A stretch of DNA of 64,000 nt from Colwellia maritima (GCF_022669015.1 NZ_JAKKSL010000006.1:1-64000), one strand, 5' to 3'. Positions 51,110 through 63,021 are shown, counted from the first letter of the stretch. A program made the numbers and translations. The notes: generated from the letters alone by a model not told the origin.

Positions 51110-53676
51110 TTAATTACACTGTATTGTTGCTGTATTAGCAGCATTAGTTGAAAAATAAATATCACTAATTGACAGTGTCATCTCACTAGAGCTTGTGAGA
51201 GAGAACACCGTTGTAAGCTTATCAAACTGGATACCGACCTTATCAAAACAACTTAGCCCCACGGACAATTCATGCCATTCATCTTTGGGCAATTCTAAAA
51301 GTTGTTTAGTAATATCTATGCTTGCCTGACAATGTTGCTGCTCTGCTGTAGTTTTACCACAAAACATAGACAACATAACCGCGGTAGCTATATCACTCTC
51401 TCTTTTAACTGTGAACGCCAGTGCTGACGAAATGATAGGTGTCATCGCAAGGTCAGCAATTTGCCCATCAAGCGTTGAGAACTTAACTCCACCTTCACGG
51501 TCACCGGTTAACTGAATTCGAAAAGCATCTTCTTGTACGTTTTTATCAACCGTTCGGTATGAAATACCCGGCAAGAAAGCACTGTTTGACTCAATTTTGC
51601 TCACTTGTTCGCCCGATGTTAACAACAACTGCCATGGTTTTATTGCTTTGCCCGCAAAAATTTTCATATTCTTTTTGCTGCTGTTTACTAATTGATATTC
51701 TTCAGGTAAATCACTCGGTAAAGTACTTGCTTCACCATAATGCAAGCCAAAACCATAGGGTAATAACGGTTGATAATCTTCATCAAAGCGATTAACTATT
51801 TGTGTCGGCGAATTAGGCCACGAGAAAGATAATTTTCCGATAAAGTTATGCTGTACTTGTTCATGAATATCCGTTAACAACACATCAGCAACAGCTTTAC
51901 CTTCAGAGCCAGGCAACCACGCTGCCACAAACGCATCACTGGCATTCAGTTCTGCATTTACCCACAGTGGACGACCACTAATAAAGAGTGACACCACGGG
52001 GATACCTTGTGACTTTAAACGTTTTAATAAGGCTAAATCTGATTTATTTTCCGCTTGATAGGCTAAATTTTCTATGTCACCTTGCCCTTCAGCATACGGC
52101 TCTTCACCAAAAACCACCACGGCAACATCCGGCTTTTCGGTAAATATACCTTCTTCATTTAATGTTATTTTTCCTGACAGCCTTGACTTGCTGTGCAAGA
52201 CCATCATAAATTGAACTTCCTCCCGGAAAATCACTATTTTGATTATTCGTACCTTGCCACGTAATAGTCCACCCACCAGATTGCTTACCAATATTATTTG
52301 CCGCATCGCCCGCAACGAGAATATTCATTTTGGGAGAAAGGGGCAATAATCCTTGATTATTTTTTAATAACACTAAGGATTCACGCACCGCTTGTCTTGC
52401 TATATCACGATGAGCTTCGCTACCTATGAGCTCTGTTTTACCCGAAAATTGGCGTTTAGGCCGGACTAGGTTTTTCAAAAAGTCCTGCTCTAAGTTTTAC
52501 CCGTAATATACGGCTTACAGCATCATCAATACGTGCTTGTGAAATTTCACCTCTGTTGACTTGGGCAATGGTATTTTCATAAAGTGGTTTCCACGCATCG
52601 GTTGGCACCATAAATATATCTAAACCGGCATTCACTGATTGCGGACAGCTTTCATTACTACAACCTTTTACTTGTCCGTGACCATTCCAATCTCCAACTA
52701 CAAAACCGTCAAAACCCATTTTTTCTTTCAAAACTGTGGTTAACAAATAGTGATTACCGTGAATTTTTTCCCCTTGCCAACTATTGAATGAGGCCATTAC
52801 TGATTGCGCTCCTGCAGTTAAACCACCCAGATAACCTTGGGCATGGATATCAAACAAAGTTTGCTCATTCGCTATATTATTTCCTTGATCAACGCCACCT
52901 TCAGTACCGCCATCACCAATGAAGTGTTTCACCGTACTAATAACACGATCATTACCTAAAAAGTCCTTACCCACAGTACCTTGCAAACCATGAACAATGG
53001 CTGATGCATAGTTTTTTACAATGTCAGGATCTTCAGAATAGCCTTCGTAGGCTCTGCCCCGCCGATCATCCCTAACGGTTGCTACCGTTGGCGCAAAGAC
53101 CCAATCGATACCTGTAACCATTACCTCTGTAGCGGTAACCTGTGCTATTTTTTCTAATAGTTCTGGATTATTCGCCGCGCCTAAACCAATATTGTGCGGA
53201 AACAAGGTAGCGCCGATAACATTATTGTGGCCATGCACAGCATCTGTGCCCCACATTGTAGGAATAGTGCTACCATCGAGTGAATCATCTATAGACGCTT
53301 GATACATTTGTTCTGCTAAATTTATCCAGTCCTGTGGCGTTGCATGTTTGTTGTTATCAGGAAAAGCACCTCCACCATTTAAATAAGAGCCAAAGCCATA
53401 TTTACGCATATCTTCTGGAGTTATATCTCTGATCTCTGGTTGGATCATTTGCGCAACTTTCTGCGCTAATGTCATCGTAGACAATATCTCAACAATTTTT
53501 GACTCAATTGCTGCATCTTGCTTCACTTCAACTTCAAGTTTAGGCCAAATGGTTTTATTCACTTCTACTTCATGTGTTGTTTCTTTATCAACCGAATTGC
53601 CCGCCTGGCTACAGCCAAATATAAACATTGGGGAAAGCAGGATAAATAATGCTTTAGGGGTAAATTTACAATACAT
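51110..53676 (-). CDS. GH3 family exo-beta-glucosidase lipoprotein (two frameshifts)
   Basis: Glycoside hydrolase family 3 enzyme that releases glucose from beta-glucan oligosaccharides. A lipobox FIFGC puts Cys22 at the mature N-terminus. The TIM barrel has [40 protein letters not shown] and the nucleophile Asp329 in [15 protein letters not shown]. The second domain includes [18 protein letters not shown], and a C-terminal beta-sandwich is present as in ExoP-type enzymes. Two indels split the gene: near 52462 (FEKPSP then [12 protein letters not shown]) and near 52180 (QQVKAV then [12 protein letters not shown]). Joined length about 850. First enzyme of the glucan locus. Confidence 0.9.
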
Positions 53677-53689
53677 CTTTATGTCTCAC

Positions 53690-54958
53690 TTACTGTGTTT
53701 TGTGTGTTGATTTGCTACCACTTACGCCATAAAACGCAATGTAAATGTAACAAAGTAAAGGTAAAACGAAGGCTAATTGAATGCCTAAGTTATCCGCCAA
53801 TACGCCTTGTAATAATGGTAAAATGGCACCACCAACAATGGCTAAACACAGAATACCTGCGCCTTGACTCGTGTGTTTGCCTAAGCCATTCAACGCTAAA
53901 CTAAAAATTGTAGGAAACATGATAGAGTTACATAACCCTACCAACAAAAGTGCCCACATAGCTAAAGCGCCAGAGCTAAGAATAGCTAGGGCAATCAGTA
54001 ATACCGCCAACAAGGCATTAAAACCAAGTACTTTACCGGCATCTAACTTTTGCATTACCGCCGCACCGATAAAACGTCCGCCCATTGCCCCTCCCCAATA
54101 ATAGGTGAGGTACTTTGCTGCTTCAGTTTCGGCCAAACCGGCAATGTCAGTTTCGCCCAAGAAATTAACCAAAAAGCTACCTATTGACACTTCAGCACCA
54201 ACGTATACAAAGATGCCAAGCGCACCTAACACCAAATGACGATATTGCCATGCAGAGCCCGTCACCTTTTCATCCTCGAATACGACTGCACTGTCTACTT
54301 TAGGGAGTTTCAAATACGAAAATATGGCCGCTAACAATAATAAAATAGCCGTTAAAAATAAGTACGGCATTTTAACTGAGTCGGCTGATGCGGCTGTTGT
54401 CATCGAGCTTGCCGCTTCATTAAGGATAAACAGCGCACCTAAATACGGCGCAACCGTTGTACCTAAGGAGTTAAAGGCTTGTGTCATGGTTAACCGTGAT
54501 GATGCCGATGCAGCAGGCCCCAATAAAGTAACATACGGATTAGCAGAAACTTGTAACACCGTAATACCGCTTGCTAACACAAAGAGTGCTGATAAAAACA
54601 AGTTGTAACTGTGGTATTCAGCAGAGGGATAAAACATAAGACATCCAATAGCGGCAATGACTAAGCCGAAAACGATACCTTTTTGATAACCTACTTTTTT
54701 AACTAAACGTCCCGCCGGTAATGACACGAGAAAATACGCGCCAAAAAAGCAAAATTGTACCAACATCGACTGAGTGTAACTCAAGTCGAAAATCGCTTTT
54801 AAATGCGGAATTAATATGTCATTTAAACAGGTAATGAACCCCCACATAAAAAACAAGGTGGTTAGTGACACAAGGGCAAACTGATTAGTGCTATTTGCCT
54901 CATTTGAATCGTTAGTTTGGCTATTTTGCTGATCTACAATAAACGAAGTGCCTGCCAT
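53690..54958 (-). CDS. Sugar MFS transporter, FucP/GluP type
   Basis: Inner-membrane sugar:H+ symporter of 422 residues with twelve hydrophobic segments. Family features are [54 protein letters not shown] and [19 protein letters not shown], typical of glucose/galactose, fucose and N-acetylglucosamine permeases. In this locus it most likely imports glucose released by the GH3 enzyme. It lies 13 bases upstream of the GH3 start. Intact. Confidence 0.88.
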   Translation of the reverse strand: MAGTSFIVDQQNSQTNDSNEANSTNQFALVSLTTLFFMWGFITCLNDILIPHLKAIFDLSYTQSMLVQFCFFGAYFLVSLPAGRLVKKVGYQKGIVFGLVIAAIGCLMFYPSAEYHSYNLFLSALFVLASGITVLQVSANPYVTLLGPAASASSRLTMTQAFNSLGTTVAPYLGALFILNEAASSMTTAASADSVKMPYLFLTAILLLLAAIFSYLKLPKVDSAVVFEDEKVTGSAWQYRHLVLGALGIFVYVGAEVSIGSFLVNFLGETDIAGLAETEAAKYLTYYWGGAMGGRFIGAAVMQKLDAGKVLGFNALLAVLLIALAILSSGALAMWALLLVGLCNSIMFPTIFSLALNGLGKHTSQGAGILCLAIVGGAILPLLQGVLADNLGIQLAFVLPLLCYIYIAFYGVSGSKSTHKTQ

Positions 54959-55043
54959 AAGGAGACCTCTCTTTCTTAAATTTGAAAAGTGGATTGAAAG
55001 CCGGTTAACGCGGGAATTAATCCCGCGTTATGTTTCAATTAGC

Positions 55044-58025
55044 TTACTTAAAGCTATAGCGAACACCCAAGGTATATCTTGAACCATATTGACGAGCAAA
55101 TAGGAATTGCTCTTCATAACGTCCATAACCTTGTTCTGTTTCGTTATTTAAGTTGAGGCCTTCGAAAAATACCGTGAAGTTTTCGTCTATATCATAGTTA
55201 ACACTCATATCAACTTGACCAAACTCTTTCGCAAATTGTGGAGGCGCATCAGCAGAGCCTTGATCTTGGCCTACACCAATAAGGTACTCATCACGCCATG
55301 CGTAAGTTACTTTCACAGATAAATCATCTTTTTCATAGAACACTTGAAAGTTAGCCGAATCACCTAACCCTGTTAACGGCGTTTGCGGCTCTAAGTCTGC
55401 AACACTGTCAACTTTAGTGATATCATCAACATCAAACTCAACATCACCATCAACAAAGGTTGCATTAGCACCAAAACCAAAACCACTGTCTCCAAAAAAG
55501 TGCTGCACTGCAACTTCAATACCATCAACTGTTTTGTTATCAGAGGTGTTAAATGGCTGAGTGATATTCCAAGTCATTAGCGGATCATCAGCATTAGGAG
55601 TGAGGTAACCTTGCGCATTTACGGTTGCGCCATTGGCTATCATTTGTAAGCGAATATCCTCACCGGTTGTAGAAAGTCCTGCGGCATTAAGGTCAGCAAG
55701 TGCTTGTGCATAACGAGGTCCTGCAGCGATGTCGCGTATACCTTCATATTGACTTGAAATACGACGCGTACTGATGAAGTTTTTAACATCTTTTCTAAAG
55801 TAACCTACTGAAGCATAACTACCTTCTGCGTAGTAATATTCTAAAGAAAGATCAAGGTTGGTAGATTCATAAGGATCTAGGTCAGTATCACCTTGTCCAC
55901 CAGTACGTCCTTCCAAACCGGGGCTAGAACTTAAGGATAAACCACCGGCTAAATTGCCTAATGGTGCTCTAGAAATCGTTTTCCCCCAAGATGCACGAGC
56001 AACAATATCATCAGTCAAGTCAACTCTAATATCAAGCATCGGCAGAAGTACGTCATAATCCCCCTCTTCCGTGTAAAAGGTATTTTCACCTGAAGTATAT
56101 TGGGTGTGCCACTCAGTATTTTTTAGCCACCAAACATCCGTTGGAACATCTTGTAAAACATTACTTTCCACTGCGGTTTCTTCATAACGCAAGCCAACGC
56201 TCATTTGTACAGGAAATTCAGCTAGTTCAAATTCAAATAAAGATGAAACATAAATACTGTTGGTATTTTCTTCTACTGAGCCTTGCCCTTTAACAGCTCC
56301 TTCACGGTAAGGGTCTGTACTAAAGTAATCATCGCCTAATAGATCACTGTTTAGGAAGGCAGCAGAACGTGCAACGGCTTCATCGAAATCAAAACTATAG
56401 TAATATCCAAGACCTATGGGGTTGTCACCATTTGAAAATTCATCTAAAAAACCATCAGTAGTATTGTACTCAAACATACCATCTGGAAACGCTGCTGAAT
56501 AATTTGGATTAAACAAGAAACCACCAATGAGGCCACTCCACGCATTTGAGCCGCTCATTGTTTGTTCAGTGCGAGCAAGTCCGAATTTAACCGACATTAA
56601 TGCTGAGTCATTAGGATTTTCCCATGAACCATCAATTTGTAATTGATCAACTTCAGCTTTACCTGGACTGTGTATAAATTGACTAAAATGTGAGTCCATT
56701 TCACTTGGTGCCAGTGTCGTTGAACCATTATTCCAAAAGATTGTACCTTGTGGAATATCACCCGTTCTAAAATCATAATGTTTAGTCACTAACTGATCTG
56801 AACCAAACACCAATGAACCAGTACCATTCATCCCCTTATCTTTACCATTGTCTATTTTGTTTTCTGAATTGTGGTAATCGACTGATAAGATTAAATCATC
56901 CGTCGCTTGCCATTCGATATTAAAACCTAGTGAGCTTTCGTTCGTTTCGGTTGTATCACGATTTGCAGTATAGGAGCCATCGTTACCAGACATATCAGCG
57001 AATATAACCGTGCCGTTTTCATCTAATTCATAGGATTTAATACTGCCACCATAATCGTGCCATTGTCCCCAACCAATTGCATTAGTGCCGGTAATAGATT
57101 CACCCATAGTGTAATCCAGTGTCAAAATGACACTTTCAATTGGTGCATATTGAAATGCAATATTCGCGTTAGTTCTTTCACGTTCTACATTAGCAATACC
57201 GTAATTCATATCACGTGGAAAGAATGCGCCTGCTGCGGCATTGGCATCACGATTATCAATCACTTTATCAGCATCTAAGCTAGGAAGTTGCGCATCTGGT
57301 CGGTACTGCCGGCCTTGAATGTTTGCTGCTTGTTGTTGAAAATCACGTTGTTGATGAGAGAACGAGAATGCAACACCAAAGGTATCATCAGCAAAAGTAT
57401 TGCTGTATAAACCTGAGAACTCAGGGGTGATATCATCCCCTTCTACATTTGATGAGTCATAGATGCCTTTTGCAGAGATCACCATTTTCTCGCCGGGACT
57501 ACTAAAAGGTTTCATGGTAACAATATTAACAGTCGCACCTAAACCACCACTTGGGTTTTCTGCACGCGCTGTTTTGTTAACGATAAGCTCACTCACCCCA
57601 TCAGAAGATAAATTCTCTAAACTGTATGAACGAGAGTTACCTGTTCCTGGCATTTGACGCCCATTTAACGTGATCAAGTTAAAATCAGGACCAAAACCAC
57701 GCACGGTAATTTCGCTACCTTCACCATTATTACGACTTACCGTAACGCCAGTAATGCGTTGTAATGACTCAGCTAAATTGGTGTCGGGAAATTTCCCCAT
57801 ATCCTCTGCTGATATAACATCGACAACACCAGAAGTATTCCTCTTTACCAACATTGAACGCGTTAAGCTACTCATAATACCAGTAACTTCAATGACTTCG
57901 ACTTCTTTGTCTTTTGTTTCTGTTAAAGCAGCTTCTTCTGCCATTACATTGGTATTCAAACCGGCAGTTAATGCTGCTGATATATAAACGGCTAAGCGTT
58001 TTTTAGCAAATTTTGATTGTTTCAT
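55044..58025 (-). CDS. TonB-dependent outer-membrane receptor, carbohydrate type
   Basis: Outer-membrane energy-coupled receptor of 993 residues. Signal peptide at about 1-29, ending MAEEAA. The TonB box is probably VEVIEVTGIM. The plug domain reads DVISAEDMGKFPDTNLAESL, QRITGVTVSRNNGEGSEITV and RGFGPDFNLITLNGRQMP, and the barrel ends with RQYGSRYTLGVRYSFK. This subfamily, with the FPDTNLAESLQR motif, is common in marine carbohydrate utilisation loci. Its neighbours (GH16, GH3, sugar permease) indicate uptake of glucan oligosaccharides. Intact frame. Confidence 0.93.
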   Translation of the reverse strand: MKQSKFAKKRLAVYISAALTAGLNTNVMAEEAALTETKDKEVEVIEVTGIMSSLTRSMLVKRNTSGVVDVISAEDMGKFPDTNLAESLQRITGVTVSRNNGEGSEITVRGFGPDFNLITLNGRQMPGTGNSRSYSLENLSSDGVSELIVNKTARAENPSGGLGATVNIVTMKPFSSPGEKMVISAKGIYDSSNVEGDDITPEFSGLYSNTFADDTFGVAFSFSHQQRDFQQQAANIQGRQYRPDAQLPSLDADKVIDNRDANAAAGAFFPRDMNYGIANVERERTNANIAFQYAPIESVILTLDYTMGESITGTNAIGWGQWHDYGGSIKSYELDENGTVIFADMSGNDGSYTANRDTTETNESSLGFNIEWQATDDLILSVDYHNSENKIDNGKDKGMNGTGSLVFGSDQLVTKHYDFRTGDIPQGTIFWNNGSTTLAPSEMDSHFSQFIHSPGKAEVDQLQIDGSWENPNDSALMSVKFGLARTEQTMSGSNAWSGLIGGFLFNPNYSAAFPDGMFEYNTTDGFLDEFSNGDNPIGLGYYYSFDFDEAVARSAAFLNSDLLGDDYFSTDPYREGAVKGQGSVEENTNSIYVSSLFEFELAEFPVQMSVGLRYEETAVESNVLQDVPTDVWWLKNTEWHTQYTSGENTFYTEEGDYDVLLPMLDIRVDLTDDIVARASWGKTISRAPLGNLAGGLSLSSSPGLEGRTGGQGDTDLDPYESTNLDLSLEYYYAEGSYASVGYFRKDVKNFISTRRISSQYEGIRDIAAGPRYAQALADLNAAGLSTTGEDIRLQMIANGATVNAQGYLTPNADDPLMTWNITQPFNTSDNKTVDGIEVAVQHFFGDSGFGFGANATFVDGDVEFDVDDITKVDSVADLEPQTPLTGLGDSANFQVFYEKDDLSVKVTYAWRDEYLIGVGQDQGSADAPPQFAKEFGQVDMSVNYDIDENFTVFFEGLNLNNETEQGYGRYEEQFLFARQYGSRYTLGVRYSFK

Positions 58026-58112
58026 GATTACCCTACTTTCTTAAAATTAGTGTTAAAAACTGCGGTACGTATTCTTTATATTTTGTACCGCACAACATTT
58101 TAATCGACGAGA

Positions 58113-60768
58113 TTATTGAGCTGTTATCGCAACATTATCAATACGATAGACAACACCTTCACCCGTTCCCCAAGCAGGGAAAAACATTAATACATCTATG
58201 CCGCTGATATCTAACCCTGCATCAAATAGCGTTTGTAGTGGAAATGTGTATGTTTGCCATTCACCAACAACAGGGTCTACACCTTCTATACTTTTATTTA
58301 AGGCAAGCTCTGCAAAAGTACTTGCGTCATTTGCTTCTATTTTAAATAACCATGCAGCTGAGGCATCGTTTGGAGGGGTAATAACTTTAAGGTCAAATTT
58401 CACTACACCGTTAACTAAAATGGCTGAAGCATCAACAAATACACCATCTTCAGCAAAAAGTCCCACTACTGTCGGCTGTGCACCAATAATATATTCAGCA
58501 GTCATGCCATGATCAGTATCATCATTTTCAAGGGTTGGTGTTGAACCAAAGACAACAGTCCCACATTGACCAACCTGTAGCCGGTGCATCGGCCAATAGC
58601 ACATCATTATCTACTGATGAGGCGGTTGGATCATAAATTTTCACGTTGTCTACACGATAAATTGCGCCATCGCCACCCCCCAAGCAGGGAAAATCATCAA
58701 GACATCAATTGCACTTACATCTAAACCGGCATTGGCTAAATCAGATAAATTAAAGGTGTATGTTTGCCATTGGTCAACTGCAGGTGTCGTACCTTCTACA
58801 CTGTCAGTTAAAGGAAGTTCCGCAAAGCTTGCTGCATCATCGGCTTCAACTTTAAATACCCACGCCGCATCGCCAGGCATTGCCGTTACTTTCATGTCAA
58901 ACTGAATAACACCATTAGACAGTATTGCAGATGCATCAAATGGCGCAGGGGTTTCCGTGTTCGCTTCTCGAGAGATAAAGCCCATAACGGTTGGATTATC
59001 ACCAATTGAAAATTCAGCGACATTGCCATGTGCATCATCATCTAATTCAACTGTTGGAGTAGAGCCACCACAACAATCCCACATTGGCCAACTTGAGTTT
59101 TCATCATCAGTAAAGACGACTAATTCAGGAGAACCACCAACGTCACCCGCAATCGTTATATTCGCTATTAAATATTGTGCACCTTCACCGGTACCCCAAG
59201 CAGGAAATATCATCACAACATCAATAGCACTTAAGTCTAAGCCTGCTTCTTGTAGAACGGATAGTGGAAATGTATAGGTTTGCCATTCACCGCCAACGGG
59301 TTCAACACCTTCTAAGCTCGAAGATAAATTTACATCACCACTATTCGTTCCCCCTTCGCCGCCTTCTACTTTAAGTATCCATGCACTTGCAGCAGGTGGA
59401 GCTGTGACAACTTTCATTTCAAATGATAATGTACCGTTAAGGTCTACTAAAGGCGATGCATCAAATGGTGTTGATGCACCAGTAAAGTCATCAGGAAAGT
59501 GACCACTTCTGGTACTAAAACCTAACACAGTGCCATTATTGTCATTAATATTAAATGCAACAACATCACCTTTATCCGCATCGTCAATTATTGCAGGTGA
59601 AGTGCCACCACAACAATCCCATGCAGTCCAACTAGCATTTAACGCTCCGTCAAATATTGATAAGTTTTTAGCTATACCATCACTAGGTGGAGCCGGCACT
59701 GGTGCCTGCCCCTCGACAAGCGCATCTTCTAAACTGTCGTAACCGGCTCTTACCGTTTCACAACCTTTACCTGTCTCTAGATTTTGCTGACATTGATAAA
59801 CACGCACGTAGTCAACTTCAAATTTGTTGTCCGCATTAAAAGCAGCAGCATCAACGCCTAACTCATTAGTGTTTTCCGGCCAATCTCCGCCAACAGCAAA
59901 GTTTAGAATTAAGTAAAATTCTTTGTCATATGGGGCGTTATCCCAATGCGTCGTGAGTTCACCGGTAAATTGGTCATAATATTCAGTGAACCAACCTTGA
60001 TGTGCTAAACCAACAGCTTGTTCTTTACTGTTGTAACGTACTTCTGATTGACGTTGTGTTGCATATAAATAGTTATCCATATACCAACGTATTTCACCCT
60101 CTTGCCACTCTATAGCGTAAGTGTGAAAATCATCAGCAGGGTTAGCGCCACTTGCTTGGTGATAAGCTTTACCAGAGTGTGCATTGTCAGGCCGGCTTTT
60201 GCCGTAATGAAGCGTACCGTAAATATTGTTTTCTGATGTACCATCTTCTCTAGCAGCACCTAAGTTTACCGATTCAAAAATATCTATTTCACCAGAACGT
60301 GGCCATTCTCCATATTCTTCATCTGTTGGCATCATCCAAAATCTTTGGCCAACTGCCTTGTCCAGAGGGAACTTTCGCTCGCATTTCTATACGACCGTAT
60401 TTAAAATCAGCTTTATATCGAGTTACCATTCGGGCTGATGTATAAGGTAATGCAGCGCCTTCTTCGGCAGGTAAAGCAACAATATTTAACATCCCGTCTT
60501 GTACATAAGAGTTTTCAGTACTGTCGGTATAACATTGCTTCTCTTGATTACCACCACCGTCACAGTTAACTTCATGTGTCCAGTTCTGAGTGTTTATTGT
60601 GCTTTCTTCAAATTCATCACTCCAAACCATTTTCCAATCACTAACCGGTAGTTGTGGATCTATTTTACTTGGGTCAGTGTTTGTTTCAGCACCTCCCCCA
60701 CACCCTAGCAATGACACCGCTGAAACTAACACACAAAACTGTGTAATATTTTTTGCAACTTTCATCAT
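58113..60768 (-). CDS. GH16 endo-beta-glucanase lipoprotein with three repeated C-terminal modules (three frameshifts)
   Basis: Probable surface laminarinase. Lipobox LLGC with a following Gly run indicates a lipoprotein. The GH16 jellyroll has WSDEFEESTINTQNW, FKYGRIEMRAKVPSGQGSWP, the catalytic EIDIFE (near 60290-60273) and FAVGGDWPE. Three modules of about 160 residues follow at roughly 59645-59141, 59120-58625 and 58610-58113, each with WDCC and EWQTYTF...AGLD-S-IDV-M-FPAWG. Indels: near 60335 (before FWMMPTDE), near 58680 (G7 run with one G missing: PAWG then GGDGAIYRVDN) and near 58568 (WDCC then GSTPTLENDD). The modules look like carbohydrate-binding beta-sandwiches; family uncertain. 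Confidence 0.87.
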
Positions 60769-61075
60769 AATTTGATTTCCAAGTCTCTAACTAATATCGG
60801 TATTTCGATTCATTGTTACTTTGTAATTGTTATAACAATCAATGATTCGAACGATAGTTAAATAGATATACGTTAGCTGTTTGCAAACTGTATAAGCTAT
60901 CCCCTAGTGTCATCTTGTGACAAGGATGAAAGCGTTACAACGCAAATGCGGCATCAGGTGTCATTAACGCGGCATGGGTGTTTTTTACCCAGATAACACG
61001 ACAAAGCGAGACAAAAACGCGCTAACCCGAATTATCAATGTTTTAAGTCACAATTTAGTAATAAATTAATTGTTA
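60769..61075. promoter_or_regulatory. Promoter region of the GH16 gene with two operator-like motifs
   Basis: This gap has no gene. TGTCA-TCTTG-TGACA (60908-60922) is a perfect 5-base-arm palindrome. TGAAAGCGTTACA (60927-60939) resembles a LacI-family operator (TGnAAnCGnTTnCA) but is one base short of symmetric, perhaps through a lost T. On the minus strand TATAAC near 60829 is a plausible -10. The site may serve a regulator of the glucan locus. Confidence 0.4.
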
Positions 61076-61912
61076 CTATAACTGTTTTGATTCAATTAAC
61101 TTTTGAATGGCTGAACTAAAATTACGGCTCACTTTTAACTGAATATCATCACCTAACGTTAAAATACTTTCACTATTACGAAGGGCGCGAATACTGTTAA
61201 TACAGTTGATATTAACTAAGGTCGATTTGTGAATACGAATAAACACACGTTCATCTAACTGGGTAGCTAGCTTTTTCATGGTTATACGTACGATGTGGGT
61301 TTCTTTGTCGGTATGAACACACATGTAATCACCGGCAGCATCAATCCGGCGGATATTGTTAACAGGTAAAAATACCTTTTCATTATCGCTGTTTTTAATA
61401 ACCAGTTCTTGGCAATAAGACACAGGTAATGGAGAATCAGTTTCAAGCCAATTTTCTAATTCTGAAATGGCAATACCTGACGATTCTCCCAATGCTTGCA
61501 GCAGTTTACATTTTTCTTTCTCATTCATTGGGTTTTCAGGGGTATGTTTTTCTAAAAGTCGTTCAACCGTTTTTTTTAAACGCCCTAAATTAGCGGGTTT
61601 CAATACGTAATCAATGGCATTTAATTCAAACGCATCAAGCGCATACTCTCCGTAAGCACTAACAAAAACGATCATAGGCAGAATATCTGACTGCAGCGCT
61701 TGTACAACTTCAATACCATTTAATCCGGGCAAACGTAGATCAAGAAACAAAACATCAGGACACAACTCGTGGCATAACGCGATGGCTTGATCACCGTCAC
61801 TGGCCTCTGCAATCACATTAATTTCAGGTATTTTTTCAAGACGCAATCGTAAACCTTCAAGCGCAAGAGGCTCATCATCAACAATAATGGCAGTTAAAAT
61901 TTGTTCACTCAT
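61076..61912 (-). CDS. LytTR-family response regulator
   Basis: DNA-binding response regulator of 278 residues. The receiver domain has VDDEPLALEGLRLRLE (acidic pair) and phospho-Asp58 in VLFLDLRLPGLNG, with ELNAIDYVLKPANLGRL. The C-terminal LytTR domain shows IRRIDAAGDYMCVHTDKETH, RIHKSTLVNINCINSI and QLKVSRNFSSAI. Its ATG overlaps the kinase stop by one base, so the two genes are translationally coupled. It lies downstream of the glucan locus in the same orientation and may regulate it. Confidence 0.93.
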   Translation of the reverse strand: MSEQILTAIIVDDEPLALEGLRLRLEKIPEINVIAEASDGDQAIALCHELCPDVLFLDLRLPGLNGIEVVQALQSDILPMIVFVSAYGEYALDAFELNAIDYVLKPANLGRLKKTVERLLEKHTPENPMNEKEKCKLLQALGESSGIAISELENWLETDSPLPVSYCQELVIKNSDNEKVFLPVNNIRRIDAAGDYMCVHTDKETHIVRITMKKLATQLDERVFIRIHKSTLVNINCINSIRALRNSESILTLGDDIQLKVSRNFSSAIQKLIESKQL

Positions 61913-63021
61913 TATAAATTCTCAAAAGGTACAGAGATGGTCACAGTGGTTCCTTGTTGTTCGTTATCGCTAATACTAATTTCATAATCTCCATTAAACA
62001 TAGCATCTAATCGCGCTTTAGTATTGCTCATGCCAATACCAAAACCAGTGCTAACGGTATTACTTTGCCCGTCACCATTGTCAATAACATACAAAATGAG
62101 TCGATTTAATTTTTTATGCGCGGTGATAGTAATATTGCCGGCCTCTTTTCTGGGTTCTATGGCATATTTAATCGAGTTTTCCACCAAAGGTTGCAGCAAC
62201 ATACTCGGCACCTGACAATTGAGAACTTCATCATTAATGTTCATCTGCACATTTAGCCTATTTGCAAATCTTACTTTTTCAATGGAAAGATAAAGCTCAA
62301 GTAACTCAAGCTCTTTCTTAAAACTTGTTTTACTTTTAGCATTATTGTCTAACGAGTAACGAAAAAACTCACATAGTTTATCTAGCATTTCATTGGCTTT
62401 ATCATTCTCATTTTTATAAATCAGCGTTGAAATAGCGTTCATGGTATTAAACATAAAGTGTGGGTTTAATTGATATCTGAGCATTTGCAATTGAGCATCT
62501 TTCGCTGAGGTTTGCGCTCTTAGCAACATTTCATGTTCTTTTTGAAGTTTAGTGTTATACAACATGATGAAAAAAATCCCGGTCCACACAAACATAGTAG
62601 TAAGTGAAAATAACAACCAACCGCCAAACTCCAACATATTCCATGATTCATTCCACTGTTGATGATGCACAATGACCTTAAACGAGCTCATTTTGATCGT
62701 GTTATATAGTAAACCAAGTATCGCGGCTGAAAAAAAACTGAAGAAAAGCGTTTTATTCAAAGGTAAATGAACAATGCGTTGAATAAGTCGCCACTGTAAA
62801 TAAGATAAGAAGAAACCACTCATTGTTTCTACAATAAGGTTTATTATTTGTCCGGAAAGATTAAAATTTGGATCGTCGAATTGCGGCCGAATTATGGCAA
62901 GAAAAACCACAAGTGCATAACCTAGCCACCAAGCAATTTGTAACGTCCAAAATTGATGGCTCTGCTTAGAGAATGTTTGCGATTCTATTTCAAGTGAAGT
63001 TTCGATTTTAGATTCATCCAT
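61912..63021 (-). CDS. LytS/YehU-type sensor histidine kinase
   Basis: Inner-membrane histidine kinase of 369 residues. Four or five hydrophobic segments (about 25-155) are followed by the His_kinase domain with LRYQLNPHFMFNTMNAIST (phospho-His188) and a HATPase (MLLQPLVENSIKYAIEPR, YVIDNGDGQSN, GFGIGMSNTKARLDAMF). No extracellular ligand domain is obvious, so sensing may occur in the membrane segments. Partner of the LytTR regulator directly downstream. Confidence 0.93.
   Translation of the reverse strand: MDESKIETSLEIESQTFSKQSHQFWTLQIAWWLGYALVVFLAIIRPQFDDPNFNLSGQIINLIVETMSGFFLSYLQWRLIQRIVHLPLNKTLFFSFFSAAILGLLYNTIKMSSFKVIVHHQQWNESWNMLEFGGWLLFSLTTMFVWTGIFFIMLYNTKLQKEHEMLLRAQTSAKDAQLQMLRYQLNPHFMFNTMNAISTLIYKNENDKANEMLDKLCEFFRYSLDNNAKSKTSFKKELELLELYLSIEKVRFANRLNVQMNINDEVLNCQVPSMLLQPLVENSIKYAIEPRKEAGNITITAHKKLNRLILYVIDNGDGQSNTVSTGFGIGMSNTKARLDAMFNGDYEISISDNEQQGTTVTISVPFENL

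Noticed and set aside
55044..58025. SusC/SusD-type system
   Set aside because: No SusD-like lipoprotein lies next to the receptor, and the receptor looks like the proteobacterial carbohydrate TonB type rather than Bacteroidetes SusC.
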